14,519 bases of DNA from Rhodocyclales bacterium (GCA_021286885.1 JAJTBM010000037.1:1-14519); one strand, 5' to 3'; shown: positions 6,230 to 13,633, counted from the first letter of the stretch. Numbers and translations are program-made. Notes: generated from the letters alone by a model not told the origin.

Positions 6230-6712
6230 ATGGACGTTTTTTACTACTGGAAAGACTATTCCGAAGACCTGGAGGTGGGGCGCGTGGGTCATGTCCGCTC
6301 GACCCGGGCCAAGTTGGCTGAACTGGCCGAAGGTGCCCCGGACTACATTTGGGTCTTCAAGACGCCCAAGGGCCAGAAGGGGCGCCTGCAGCTGATCGGG
6401 CGCCTGTGGTGCCCGGCCAACGCCATTCGCCTCGATCCGACGGGCGAGGGTGAGTCCCGCATTCTGTACGATCCGCGCCACGAGGCTTCGATTCGCTTTG
6501 CCAATAGCGATACGCCGGAAGCGGTGGATGCAATCACCGCCTGGGTGAGCCGGCACTTTGCCGCATCGGTGCGTGGCAACTTCCAGGGCGAGCGCGGCCA
6601 GCTGGCCCTGCGTGCCCAGCCGCTGACCGAGCTGCGCAAGTTTGCTGCCACCCTGGAGGCCCAGCCCTTCCTGGCTTCCAGCGAGGCCGAGGAAGAAACC
6701 GCTTCTTCCTGA
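6230..6712 (+). CDS. Conserved-looking hypothetical protein, 160 aa
   Basis: Not recognised. GAGGGG lies about 9 nt before the ATG, and promoter and terminator flank it, so it is a real single-gene unit. The N-terminal 65 residues read as a compact beta-rich domain: FYYWKDY, VGRVGHVRST, DYIWVFKTPKG, GRLQLIGRLWCPA. The aromatic start, the VGxVxS turn and the IGRLW strand recall EVE/PUA-like nucleic-acid or modified-base-binding folds, but the similarity is only impressionistic. Residues 75-105 hold RILYDPRHEASIRFAN. The C-terminal 60 residues are helical and end in a Glu/Ser-rich tail. No signal peptide or membrane segment. Soluble and cytoplasmic; function unknown. Confidence 0.7.
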   Translation: MDVFYYWKDYSEDLEVGRVGHVRSTRAKLAELAEGAPDYIWVFKTPKGQKGRLQLIGRLWCPANAIRLDPTGEGESRILYDPRHEASIRFANSDTPEAVDAITAWVSRHFAASVRGNFQGERGQLALRAQPLTELRKFAATLEAQPFLASSEAEEETASS

Positions 6713-6734
6713 GCGCGCAAAGCGTTGGTCGAAT

Positions 6735-6774
6735 AAACGCCCATCCAGGTTTGGCCTGGATGGGCGTTTTTCTG
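6735..6774. terminator. Strong bidirectional terminator
   Basis: AAACGCCCATCCAGG (6735-6749) pairs perfectly with CCTGGATGGGCGTTT (6755-6769) around a 5-nt loop, a 15-bp stem. It is followed by a T-run on the plus strand and preceded by an A-run that serves the opposite strand. It serves the 160-aa gene and the convergent IS630-type HTH gene. Confidence 0.9.
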
Positions 6775-6809
6775 TAGACCTGCGGTTGCTGTATGTGGGA
6801 ACGTAGCCC

Positions 6810-7274
6810 TTACTCCAGCAAGATGGTGATCTCGGCAAATTCTGCGGTGTGGCGTTGGGGGGCGGGCGCTGCATGGGGCGGATAGGGCAGGGCCGTGTGG
6901 GCGGGCAGCCCGCGCCGATGCTTGCGGGCCGTCTGGAGCCCGAGTCGCCCCAGGGTCTTCCACATGGTGGTTTGCCCCACGCGCACCCCATGGGTGCTTT
7001 CCACCCAGGTGCATAGCTGTTTCAGGGTGGTTTCCGGATGCGCATGCAGCCTATCGGCCAGGGCACTTTCCAGCCCAGTCAGGCGCGGCAGTACTTGGGG
7101 GTTGCCGGGGCTGCCCGGGGTGTTCACGCCCAGGCGTTCAAAGCGACTCCTGACCCGGTGCACAAAAGAACGGCTGACCTGGAGCTTGCGGGCCACTTCC
7201 TGGGTGCTGCCCGGGGTGGCCAGCACCAGATCGCGCAGGTTCTGGGAATAGGCGTGACCGTTTTTGTGGCGCAT
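6810..7274 (-). CDS. Orphan IS630-type transposase DNA-binding domain (no catalytic domain)
   Basis: A 154-aa protein matching the N-terminal half of IS630/Tc1-mariner-type transposases. The first HTH is at about 9-50: YSQNLRDLVLATPGSTQEVARKL with VSRSFVHRVRSRFE; the winged second HTH is at about 70-115: LTGLESALADRL, TTLKQLCTWV, VRVGQTTMWKTLGRLGL. The frame stops after a proline/histidine-rich tail where the DDE catalytic domain should begin, and the next sequence is a terminator and an unrelated gene, so the catalytic half is absent. No inverted terminal repeats or TA duplication were seen. AGGAGG 7 nt before the ATG is the best ribosome-binding site in this area, which suggests it is still expressed. 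Either a decayed insertion remnant or a domesticated regulator. Confidence 0.7.
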   Translation of the reverse strand: MRHKNGHAYSQNLRDLVLATPGSTQEVARKLQVSRSFVHRVRSRFERLGVNTPGSPGNPQVLPRLTGLESALADRLHAHPETTLKQLCTWVESTHGVRVGQTTMWKTLGRLGLQTARKHRRGLPAHTALPYPPHAAPAPQRHTAEFAEITILLE

Positions 7275-7466
7275 CGGAATTCCTCCTGTGGATGGTGCAG
7301 GAGAATGTAAAGTGTGCCGCCCCGTGCGAGACATTACAGGCGCTTACACCCAACCCGGCGACAGCTTGCGCTGTACCACGGCCTTGGGTTGGAACTGCAG
7401 GTGCTGTTTTGTGTCCAGAGCACAGCGCCCAGCGGGGACGCCGACATTCCACGAGAAAAACCAATC

Positions 7467-7841
7467 ATGCCCCAACACGCCCCACAACAAGCCCTCATCC
7501 TGTTTGCCCATGGCGCCCGCGACCCGGAATGGGCCGGCCCAGCCCGTCGGGTGGCCGAAGCCCTGCGCCGCGAGCGCCCGGACGCCCGGGTGGAACTGGC
7601 CTTTCTGGAATTCATGACCCCCACCCTAGCGGAGGTTGCAGCCGCAGCCTTGGCCGATGGCGTTGTGCAGGTGCGCATCGTTCCCCTTTTCCTGGCCCAG
7701 GGTGGGCATCTCAAGAAGGATCTGCCCCTGCTGGTGGAAGAGCTGCGCCAACGCTACCCGGCCTGCCAGTTTGAGCTGGCCCCGGCGGTGGGCGAGGATC
7801 AGGACGTGATCGACGCCATGGCCCGCTGCGCCGGCCGTTAA
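7467..7841 (+). CDS. cbiX: Sirohydrochlorin chelatase, short CbiX/SirB type
   Basis: A 124-aa single-domain chelatase that inserts cobalt or iron into sirohydrochlorin for cobalamin or sirohaem. The two metal-handling histidines are His15 in LFAHGARDPEW and His81 in FLAQGGHLKKDLP. LEFMTPTL (47-54) is a further family motif. The size fits the short forms (about 120-145 aa), half that of two-domain CbiX/CbiK and presumed to act as a homodimer. No other cobalamin or sirohaem gene is adjacent, so the metal cannot be told from context. The ATG at 7467 has only a weak purine stretch (ACGAGAA) upstream; the open frame before it up to 7314 shows no family similarity. No cobalamin riboswitch was recognised upstream. 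Confidence 0.85.
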   Translation: MPQHAPQQALILFAHGARDPEWAGPARRVAEALRRERPDARVELAFLEFMTPTLAEVAAAALADGVVQVRIVPLFLAQGGHLKKDLPLLVEELRQRYPACQFELAPAVGEDQDVIDAMARCAGR

Positions 7842-7851
7842 GCGGATGGCA

Positions 7852-7874
7852 GCCCCCGGAGGAAGCCTGGGGGC
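7852..7874 (+). terminator. GC hairpin after cbiX, no T-run
   Basis: GCCCCC (7852-7857) pairs with GGGGGC (7869-7874), with an extra GG/CC pair inside and one bulged T. It lies 10 nt after the stop codon but lacks a following T-tract, so it may be a 3' end stabiliser or weak terminator. Confidence 0.35.
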
Positions 7875-7896
7875 GTGATGTAAAACAAGGGGCTTG

Positions 7897-7942
7897 GTCA
7901 GCTTTAAATATAAGTGTATTCTTATATTATGTTAAAGCTGAC
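7897..7942. promoter_or_regulatory. Large inverted repeat covering the start codon of the efflux adaptor gene
   Basis: The outer arms GTCAGCTTTAA (7897-7907) and TTAAAGCTGAC (7932-7942) are perfectly complementary over 11 bp. The inner arms ATATAAG (7908-7914) and CTTATAT (7921-7927) are complementary over 7 bp around a 6-nt loop. The only asymmetry is TATG (7928-7931), which contains the adaptor ATG at 7929. TATAAG (7909-7914) could be a -10 box. As DNA it is a double operator; as RNA it would be a long hairpin with the start codon at a bulge. The stretch is strikingly AT-rich against its surroundings. Confidence 0.65.
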
Positions 7943-8978
7943 TTCACATCGTCTGGGCGCTGCGCTGCTGGCCGTCGCCCTGGGGCCCGCAGGGCCGGTG
8001 GCCTGGGCTGCCGGAAGCGGGGTGGTGCCAACTTTGGAGTTGCGTCCGGCCGCCCAGGCCCGCAACTTTGTGGCCGAAGCCACCCTGGAGGCCGTTCAGC
8101 AGGCCACCGTGGCCGCCCAGGTAAGCGGGCGCATCCTCGAAACCCGGGTGGATGCCGGGGCCCGGGTGCGCAAGGGCGAGGTGCTGATGCGCATCGACAC
8201 CCGAGAGCAGGATCAGGCCGTGGCTGCCGCTGGTGCGGGCAAGGCCGCTGCCGAAGCGCGTTTGGTAGAGGCCCGGGCGAGCTATGAGCGCACCCGCAGC
8301 CTGCGGGACAAGAATTTCATCAGTGCCTCGGCCCTGGATCAGGCTCGGGCTGCGCTGGATGCGGCCCAGGCCCAGGTGAATGCTGCCCGGGCCGGCCAGG
8401 CCCAGCAGGAAGCCGGGCGCAGTTTTGCCACCGTCACCGCCCCCATGGACGGCATCGTGGCCCAGCGTCTGGCCGAAGTGGGCGACATGGCCCAGCCCGG
8501 GCGCGCACTCCTGAGCGTTTACGCCCCGGGCAATCTGCGTGCCGTGGCCGATGTGCCCCAGGCCCGCCTGGCCGAGCTGGCCAAACCCGGTCTGACCGCC
8601 CGCATCGAACTCCCCGAAGCAGGGCGCTGGATTGAAGGGGGGGCGGTGGTGCTCCTGCCCGCAGCCGATGCCCGCACCCACACTGCCCAGCTACGCATCA
8701 GCCTGCCCCCGGGTACTCCGGGCGTGCTGCCCGGCATGGCGGTGCGGGTGCATGTGGCCGTGGGCGAGGCGCCGCGTCTGAGCCTGCCGGCGGCGGCGGT
8801 GCTGCGCCGGGGCGAAGTCACCGGCGTGTATGTGGCCGATGGCAAGGGCGGCTTCCAGTTGCGCCAGCTGCGTCTGGGCAGCCCCCAGGAAGACGGTTCT
8901 CTGGAAGTGCTGGCCGGGCTCAAAGGCGGTGAAACCATCGCCCTCGACCCCGTGCGGGCCGGATTGGTGCGGCGCTGA
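7929..8978 (+). CDS. RND efflux system periplasmic adaptor (membrane fusion protein)
   Basis: A 349-aa HlyD/AcrA-family adaptor linking an inner-membrane RND pump to an outer-membrane channel. A signal peptide is visible (n-region with Lys3 and Arg8, hydrophobic core, cleavage likely after AWA at about 27); there is no lipobox cysteine, so it is soluble periplasmic or membrane-attached through the pump. The lipoyl half-motifs are VSGRILETRVDAGARVRKGEVL and, after the alpha-hairpin (about 98-160, rich in Ala, Gln and Arg), TAPMDGIVAQRLAEVGDMAQPG. The beta-barrel and membrane-proximal domains follow (LPGMAVRV, LPAAAVLRRGEVTGVYV). The ATG at 7929 is chosen because it starts the signal peptide. 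It has no Shine-Dalgarno and lies inside an inverted repeat. The pump starts 2 nt after the stop. Confidence 0.9.
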   Translation: MLKLTSHRLGAALLAVALGPAGPVAWAAGSGVVPTLELRPAAQARNFVAEATLEAVQQATVAAQVSGRILETRVDAGARVRKGEVLMRIDTREQDQAVAAAGAGKAAAEARLVEARASYERTRSLRDKNFISASALDQARAALDAAQAQVNAARAGQAQQEAGRSFATVTAPMDGIVAQRLAEVGDMAQPGRALLSVYAPGNLRAVADVPQARLAELAKPGLTARIELPEAGRWIEGGAVVLLPAADARTHTAQLRISLPPGTPGVLPGMAVRVHVAVGEAPRLSLPAAAVLRRGEVTGVYVADGKGGFQLRQLRLGSPQEDGSLEVLAGLKGGETIALDPVRAGLVRR

Positions 8979-8980
8979 TC

Positions 8981-11900
8981 ATGGGCATCGCAGGCCGTCT
9001 GGCGGCGCTGTTCCAGCGCCACGCCCTTACTCCGCTCATCGCCCTGGTGCTGTTTTTGATGGGGGTTTTCGCCAGCCTCATCACCCCCCGGGAAGAGGAG
9101 CCCCAGATTGATGTGACCATGGCCGATGTGCTGGTGGCCTTTCCAGGCGCCTCGGCCAAGGATGTGGAGGCCCTGGTCGCCCGCCCGGCAGAGCAGGTGC
9201 TGTCCCGCATTACCGGGGTGGATCACGTGTTTTCGGTGTCCCGCCCGGGTCAGGCGGTGATTACCGTCCAGTTCAAGGTGGGGGTGCGCAACCAGGATGC
9301 GGTGCTGCGCCTCTACGACACGGTGCACAGCCACCGGGACTGGATCGCCCCCGAGCTGGGGGTGGGAGAGCCGCTCATCAAGCCCCGGGGCATCGACGAT
9401 GTGCCGGTGCTCGCCCTGACCCTCTGGACCCGGGATACGGCCCGTTCGGCCTTCGAGCTGCAACAGGTGGCCCGGGCGGTGGAGCTGGAACTCAAGCGGG
9501 TGCCGGGCTCCCGGGACGTGAGCACCATCGGCGGCCCGGGCCAGGTGCTACGGGTGCTGATGGATGTGGAGCGGATGAACGCCTACAAACTCACGCCCCA
9601 GGATCTCAAGGGCGCCCTGCAGCTGGCCAACGCGGCCCAGCCCAGTGGCAGCCTGGTCGAGAACAATCGGGAGGTGCTGGTGGAAACCGGCACCTACATC
9701 ACCAACGCCGAAGACGTGCGCCGGCTGGTGGTGGGCGTGGTGGGCGGGCGCCCCATCAGCGTGGCCGATGTGGCCCGGGTGGTGGAGGGCGCGGATCAGC
9801 CCAGCCGCTATGTTTGGCACGGGCTGGGCAAGGCGGCCGGGGAGGGCGCCGGCGAGCGCCAGCCCGCCGTGACGCTCCAGGTGTCCAAGAAGCCCGGCGA
9901 GAATGCCGCCGATGTGGTGGATGGGGTGCTGCGCCGGATGCAGGCCCTGGAAGGCGCCGTGGTGCCCGCCGGGGTGGAGTGGACGATTACCCGCAACTAC
10001 GGGGCAACGGCCACCGACAAGGCCAACAAGCTCATCGGCAAGCTGGTGTTTGCCACCAGCGCGGTGGTGCTGCTGGTGTTTTTTGCCCTGGGCTGGCGCG
10101 AAGCTCTTATCGTGGGGCTGGCGGTGGGGCTCACCCTGGCGGCGACCCTGTTTGCCTCCTGGGCCTGGGGCTTCACCCTGAACCGGGTGTCTTTGTTTGC
10201 GCTGATCTTTTCCATCGGCATCCTGGTGGATGACGCGATTGTGGTGGTGGAGAACATCCACCGCTGGCATCTGCTGGCGCCCGACAAGCCCCTCTGGCAG
10301 CTGATTCCCCAGGCAGTGGACGAGGTGGGCGGCCCCACCATTCTGGCCACCTTCACGGTGATCGCGGCGCTGCTGCCCATGGCCTTCGTCAGCGGTTTGA
10401 TGGGCCCCTACATGAGCCCCATTCCGATCAATGCCTCCATGGGAATGTTCATCTCCCTGCTGGTGGCCTTTGTGGTGACCCCCTGGCTGGCCGGGCGGCT
10501 GATGAAATCCAGCCACGCCAGCGCCACCGAAGGGGCTCTTACCCAGCGGCTGGACGCCGGGTTCCGGCGCTACATGGGGCCTTTCCTAGATGCACAAACG
10601 GGGGGGCGGGCCCGTGTGGGCCTGTGGCTGGGTTTGCTGGTGGCGATTCTGGCTTCGGTAGCCTTGGCCCTGGTGCAGCTCGTGGTGCTCAAGATGCTGC
10701 CCTTCGACAACAAGAGCGAGTTCCAGGTGGTGCTGGACATGCCCGTTGGTACGCCGCTGGAAAACACCGCGCAGGTGCTGTCTGAAATGGGCGAAGTGCT
10801 GGGCCAGGTGGAGGAGGTGCAGGATTTCCAGATCTATGCGGGCAGCTCCGCCCCCATCAACTTCAACGGCCTGGTGCGCCAGTACTACCTGCGCAGCCAG
10901 CCGGAGATGGGCGACATCCAGGTGAATCTGGTGGATAAGCACCAGCGCAGCCGCCAGAGTCACGCCATTGCGGTGTCGGTGCGGGCGGCTTTGCAAGAGA
11001 TCGCCAAACGCCACGGCGGCCAAGTGCAGGTGGTGGAGGTGCCGCCGGGCCCGCCGGTGCTGGCCCCCATCGTGGCTGAAGTGTATGGCCCCGATTACGA
11101 AGGCCAGCTGACGGTGGCCGCCCTGGTGCGCCAGGCCTTTGAATCCACCCACGACATCGTGGGCATTCACGATACGGTGGATGCACCCGCCCCGCGCAAG
11201 CTGCTGCGGGTGAACCAGGCCAAGGCTGCCCGGCTCGGGGTAGCCCAGGCCGACATCGTGGAGGTGATGCGCCTGGGCCTGGGCGGCGAAAACGTGACCC
11301 CGCTGCATGGGGGCGACAACAAATACGAGATTCCGGTGCGCCTCACCCTGCCCGCCGAGCGCATGGGCAGCCTGGAGACCCTGCTCCAGATGAAGGTGCG
11401 CGCCCGGGCGCCCGACGCCAACGGCGCCCTGGTGCCGGTTTCCGAGTTGGTGGAGGTGCTCCCCGCCCGGCGCGAGCAGGTGATCTACCACAAGGATCTG
11501 CTGCCCGTGGTGTATGTGACGGGCGATATGGGCGGCGCGCTGGATTCGCCCCTGTACGGCATGTTCGACATCCGCAGCCGGCTCAAGGATCTGCCCCTGG
11601 TGGGCGAGCGTCTGGCCGGCACCCTGGACGAGTGGTTCATCCACCCGCCCGCCGACCCCTACGCCAGCTACGCCATCAAGTGGGACGGGGAGTGGCAGAT
11701 CACCTACGAAACCTTCCGCGACATGGGCGCCGCCTATGCGGTGGGGCTGATCCTGATCTACCTGCTGGTGGTGGCCCAGTTCCGCAGCTACTGGGTGCCC
11801 CTGGTCATCATGGCCCCGATTCCCCTCACGGTGATCGGGGTGATGCCCGGCCACGCCCTGCTGGGCAGCCAGTTCACCGCCACCAGCATGATCGGGATGA

Positions 11901-12220
11901 TCGCGCTGGCGGGGATCATCGTGCGCAACTCCATTTTGCTGGTGGATTTCATCGACCAGCAGGTGGCCGCCGGCACGCCCCTGGCCGAAGCCACTTTGCG
12001 CGCCTCGGCGGTGCGGGCCAAGCCCATCATGCTCACCGGGCTGGCGGCCATGATCGGCGCCCTGTTCATTCTGGATGACCCGATTTTCAACGGGTTGGCC
12101 ATCAGCCTGATCTTTGGCGTGCTGGTGTCCACCCTGCTGACCCTGGTGGTGATTCCGGTGCTGTACTACGCGGCCCGGCTGCGCATGGGCATGCAAGAAA
12201 GCAAAGGAGAAAACACATGA
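8981..12220 (+). CDS. RND efflux transporter permease
   Basis: A 1079-aa resistance-nodulation-division pump, proton-driven export from the inner membrane or periplasm. TM1 is at about 16-34, followed by the porter-domain entry PREEEPQIDVTMADVLV and FPGASAKDVE. TM2-TM6 lie at about 352-500. TM4 carries the proton-relay pair Asp417-Asp418 in GILVDDAIVVVENIHRW, as in drug-type (HAE) pumps. The second porter half runs to about 920, then TM8-TM12 with ASMIGMIALAGIIVRNSILLVDF-like TM10 (given here in part; about 965-990). Length is slightly above the usual 1010-1060. The substrate is unknown. Its stop overlaps the ATG of the DUF2892 gene, so the three genes are one operon. No outer-membrane factor is encoded here; a TolC-type channel elsewhere must be used. 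Confidence 0.94.
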   Translation: MGIAGRLAALFQRHALTPLIALVLFLMGVFASLITPREEEPQIDVTMADVLVAFPGASAKDVEALVARPAEQVLSRITGVDHVFSVSRPGQAVITVQFKVGVRNQDAVLRLYDTVHSHRDWIAPELGVGEPLIKPRGIDDVPVLALTLWTRDTARSAFELQQVARAVELELKRVPGSRDVSTIGGPGQVLRVLMDVERMNAYKLTPQDLKGALQLANAAQPSGSLVENNREVLVETGTYITNAEDVRRLVVGVVGGRPISVADVARVVEGADQPSRYVWHGLGKAAGEGAGERQPAVTLQVSKKPGENAADVVDGVLRRMQALEGAVVPAGVEWTITRNYGATATDKANKLIGKLVFATSAVVLLVFFALGWREALIVGLAVGLTLAATLFASWAWGFTLNRVSLFALIFSIGILVDDAIVVVENIHRWHLLAPDKPLWQLIPQAVDEVGGPTILATFTVIAALLPMAFVSGLMGPYMSPIPINASMGMFISLLVAFVVTPWLAGRLMKSSHASATEGALTQRLDAGFRRYMGPFLDAQTGGRARVGLWLGLLVAILASVALALVQLVVLKMLPFDNKSEFQVVLDMPVGTPLENTAQVLSEMGEVLGQVEEVQDFQIYAGSSAPINFNGLVRQYYLRSQPEMGDIQVNLVDKHQRSRQSHAIAVSVRAALQEIAKRHGGQVQVVEVPPGPPVLAPIVAEVYGPDYEGQLTVAALVRQAFESTHDIVGIHDTVDAPAPRKLLRVNQAKAARLGVAQADIVEVMRLGLGGENVTPLHGGDNKYEIPVRLTLPAERMGSLETLLQMKVRARAPDANGALVPVSELVEVLPARREQVIYHKDLLPVVYVTGDMGGALDSPLYGMFDIRSRLKDLPLVGERLAGTLDEWFIHPPADPYASYAIKWDGEWQITYETFRDMGAAYAVGLILIYLLVVAQFRSYWVPLVIMAPIPLTVIGVMPGHALLGSQFTATSMIGMIALAGIIVRNSILLVDFIDQQVAAGTPLAEATLRASAVRAKPIMLTGLAAMIGALFILDDPIFNGLAISLIFGVLVSTLLTLVVIPVLYYAARLRMGMQESKGENT

Positions 12221-12441
12221 AACTCACCGTCAATCAATGGGTGCGCGTTGTGGCTGGCAGTTTTGTCATGGGCTCCCTGGCCCTGGGCGTCGCGGGCAGC
12301 CCGCTGTTTGTGGACGGGCGCTTCTTGTGGTTTACCGCCTTCGTGGGGGCCAACCTGTTTCAGAGCGGTTTTACCCGGTTCTGCCCCTTGGAGGGCATCT
12401 TGCGCCGTCTTGGGGTGGAGGACGATAGCCGGCGCAGCTGA
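12217..12441 (+). CDS. DUF2892 (YgaP-type) inner-membrane protein
   Basis: A 74-aa protein with two membrane helices (about 9-28 and 33-51) and the DUF2892 signature NLFQSGFTRFCPLEGILRRLG at its C-terminal part. The same domain forms the membrane anchor of the YgaP rhodanese, and free-standing copies occur in sulfur-handling gene clusters. AAAGGAG lies 7 nt before the ATG, and the ATGA overlap couples it to the pump. Its fixed place after an RND pump suggests an accessory role in the same export or stress response. The single Cys56 could be functional; this is conjecture. Confidence 0.85.
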   Translation: MKLTVNQWVRVVAGSFVMGSLALGVAGSPLFVDGRFLWFTAFVGANLFQSGFTRFCPLEGILRRLGVEDDSRRS

Positions 12442-12447
12442 GCCTGC

Positions 12448-12467
12448 CTGCCCCAAGGCAGATTTTT
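12448..12467 (+). terminator. First terminator after the RND operon
   Basis: CTGCC (12448-12452), tetraloop CCAA, GGCAG (12457-12461), then ATTTTT. A short but well-formed intrinsic terminator starting 6 nt after the DUF2892 stop codon. Confidence 0.65.
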
Positions 12468-12540
12468 CCCCACCACCACACTCAAGCCCGGGGGCATCGG
12501 GCCGTTCATACGGAAGATTGCTCCATTCCCGGGTGCCTTG

Positions 12541-12584
12541 AACAGGCAGTCACGCTTCTTCGGGAAGTGGCTGCCTGTTTTTTT
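12541..12584 (+). terminator. Second, stronger terminator upstream of the receiver-ATPase gene
   Basis: AACAGGCAGTCAC (12541-12553) pairs with GTGGCTGCCTGTT (12567-12579) with one G-T wobble. An inner CTTC/GAAG stem is capped by TTCGG, and seven Ts (12578-12584) follow. It lies 41 nt before the next start codon. The 73 nt between the two terminators hold no gene that I can recognise. Confidence 0.9.
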
Positions 12585-12624
12585 GGCCCCCTGGAGCACA
12601 ACCGATAGCCGGATGAGGAATGCG

Positions 12625-13530
12625 ATGGGAAAGCCGAGGATACTGGTGGTGGACGACGAGCCCTTTAACCTGGACATCGTTGCCGAGTACCTGGATGAGC
12701 TGGATTACGAGCTGGTGCTGGTGGCCTCTGGGGAGCGGGCCTGGGATGAGCTGTGCCACCCGGAGTCAAACTACGATCTGGTGCTGCTGGATCGGATGAT
12801 GCCGGGTATCGACGGCATGACAGTGCTGCGCCGGATGAAGGCCGATAGCCGTTTGGCTTCGGTGCCGGTCATCATGCAGACCGCCGCCACCGCTCCCGAC
12901 CAAGTGCGGGAGGGCCTGGCCGCCGGCGCCTACTACTATCTGACCAAACCCTTTGAGGGCGAAGCGCTCCAGACCATCATCCGCTCCGCGCTGGATGATC
13001 TGCGCCAGCGTCGGGAGATGCGGGACAACCTGAAAGACCACGCCACCGCCCTGGGCTGCCTGATGGAAGGTGAGTTCGTGATCCGAACCCTGGAAGAGGC
13101 CCGCCGGCTGGCCTGCTTTGTGGCCATGTTGTCTCCCCAGCCGGACATGTTGGCCATGGGCTTGCTGGAATTGCTGGTGAATGGGGTTGAACACGGCAAT
13201 CTGGGCATAGATTTCGCCGAAAAGAGCCGGCTGCGCGAAGAAAACAGCTGGGATGCCGAGATTGAGCGCCGTCTGGCCCTCCCGGAAAACCAGGCCAAGC
13301 GGGTGCGCTTGCGCATTCGCCAGGAAGCGTCTCGCTGGGTGTTCGAGATCAGCGACGACGGGCCGGGTTTCGACTGGCGCCGCTTCCTGGACTTTGACCC
13401 GGAGCGGGCCTTTGCCCCCAATGGACGGGGGATCGCCATGTCACGCCAGATTTCCTTTTCGAGCATGACTTACCTGCCGCCCGGCAACCAGGTGGTTGTG
13501 ACCCTGGAACGGTATCCGATACTTCATTAA
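12625..13530 (+). CDS. Response regulator receiver fused to an RsbW-like anti-sigma-factor kinase (HATPase_c_2)
   Basis: A 301-aa two-domain protein. The receiver (about 4-122) has acidic pocket Asp10/Asp11, phosphoacceptor Asp56 in LLDRMMPG, Thr86 and Lys108 in LTKPF. The C-terminal half (about 150-298) is a GHKL ATPase of the anti-sigma serine kinase type: N-box LELLVNGVEHGN with Asn186, Glu189 and His190; G1 box SDDGPGF; G2 box NGRGIAMSR. There is no phosphoacceptor histidine domain, so it is not a histidine kinase; such proteins usually phosphorylate an anti-sigma antagonist (STAS) or bind a sigma factor. GAGGA 5 nt before the ATG at 12625 fixes the start; the frame upstream runs through the terminator and is rejected. 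It is followed 103 nt later by a second receiver protein, probably its partner. Confidence 0.9.
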   Translation: MGKPRILVVDDEPFNLDIVAEYLDELDYELVLVASGERAWDELCHPESNYDLVLLDRMMPGIDGMTVLRRMKADSRLASVPVIMQTAATAPDQVREGLAAGAYYYLTKPFEGEALQTIIRSALDDLRQRREMRDNLKDHATALGCLMEGEFVIRTLEEARRLACFVAMLSPQPDMLAMGLLELLVNGVEHGNLGIDFAEKSRLREENSWDAEIERRLALPENQAKRVRLRIRQEASRWVFEISDDGPGFDWRRFLDFDPERAFAPNGRGIAMSRQISFSSMTYLPPGNQVVVTLERYPILH

Positions 13531-13633
13531 ACGATCAGCGATTAAACGAGATGGCCGGCTTGGAGGCCGCACGTAGCGCAAACGCCCAGGTGAGTCGTCC
13601 CGGGCGTGGGTAAGGTACTAAGGGGGAAGTCAG

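Noticed and set aside
7275..7466. A cobalamin riboswitch upstream of the chelatase gene.
   Set aside because: I see no conserved B12-box or the paired core expected for one; only short chance repeats.
6700..7466. A complete IS630 insertion sequence around the orphan HTH gene.
   Set aside because: No DDE domain, no inverted terminal repeats and no flanking TA duplication could be found.
10586..12196. A 536-codon open frame (His/Gln/Gly-rich) on the minus strand opposite the RND gene, with another of 322 codons at 9548-10516.
   Set aside because: Composition is the complement of GC-rich pump codons; the plus-strand protein is an unmistakable RND permease.
12490..12530. A sigma54-type promoter (TTGCT element) ahead of the receiver-ATPase gene.
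   Set aside because: The GG of a -24 element is missing at the required distance from the GC.
12538..12624. A 29-codon N-terminal extension of the receiver-ATPase protein.
   Set aside because: It would be translated from the stem of an intrinsic terminator; the receiver begins at the ATG at 12625, which has GAGGA upstream.
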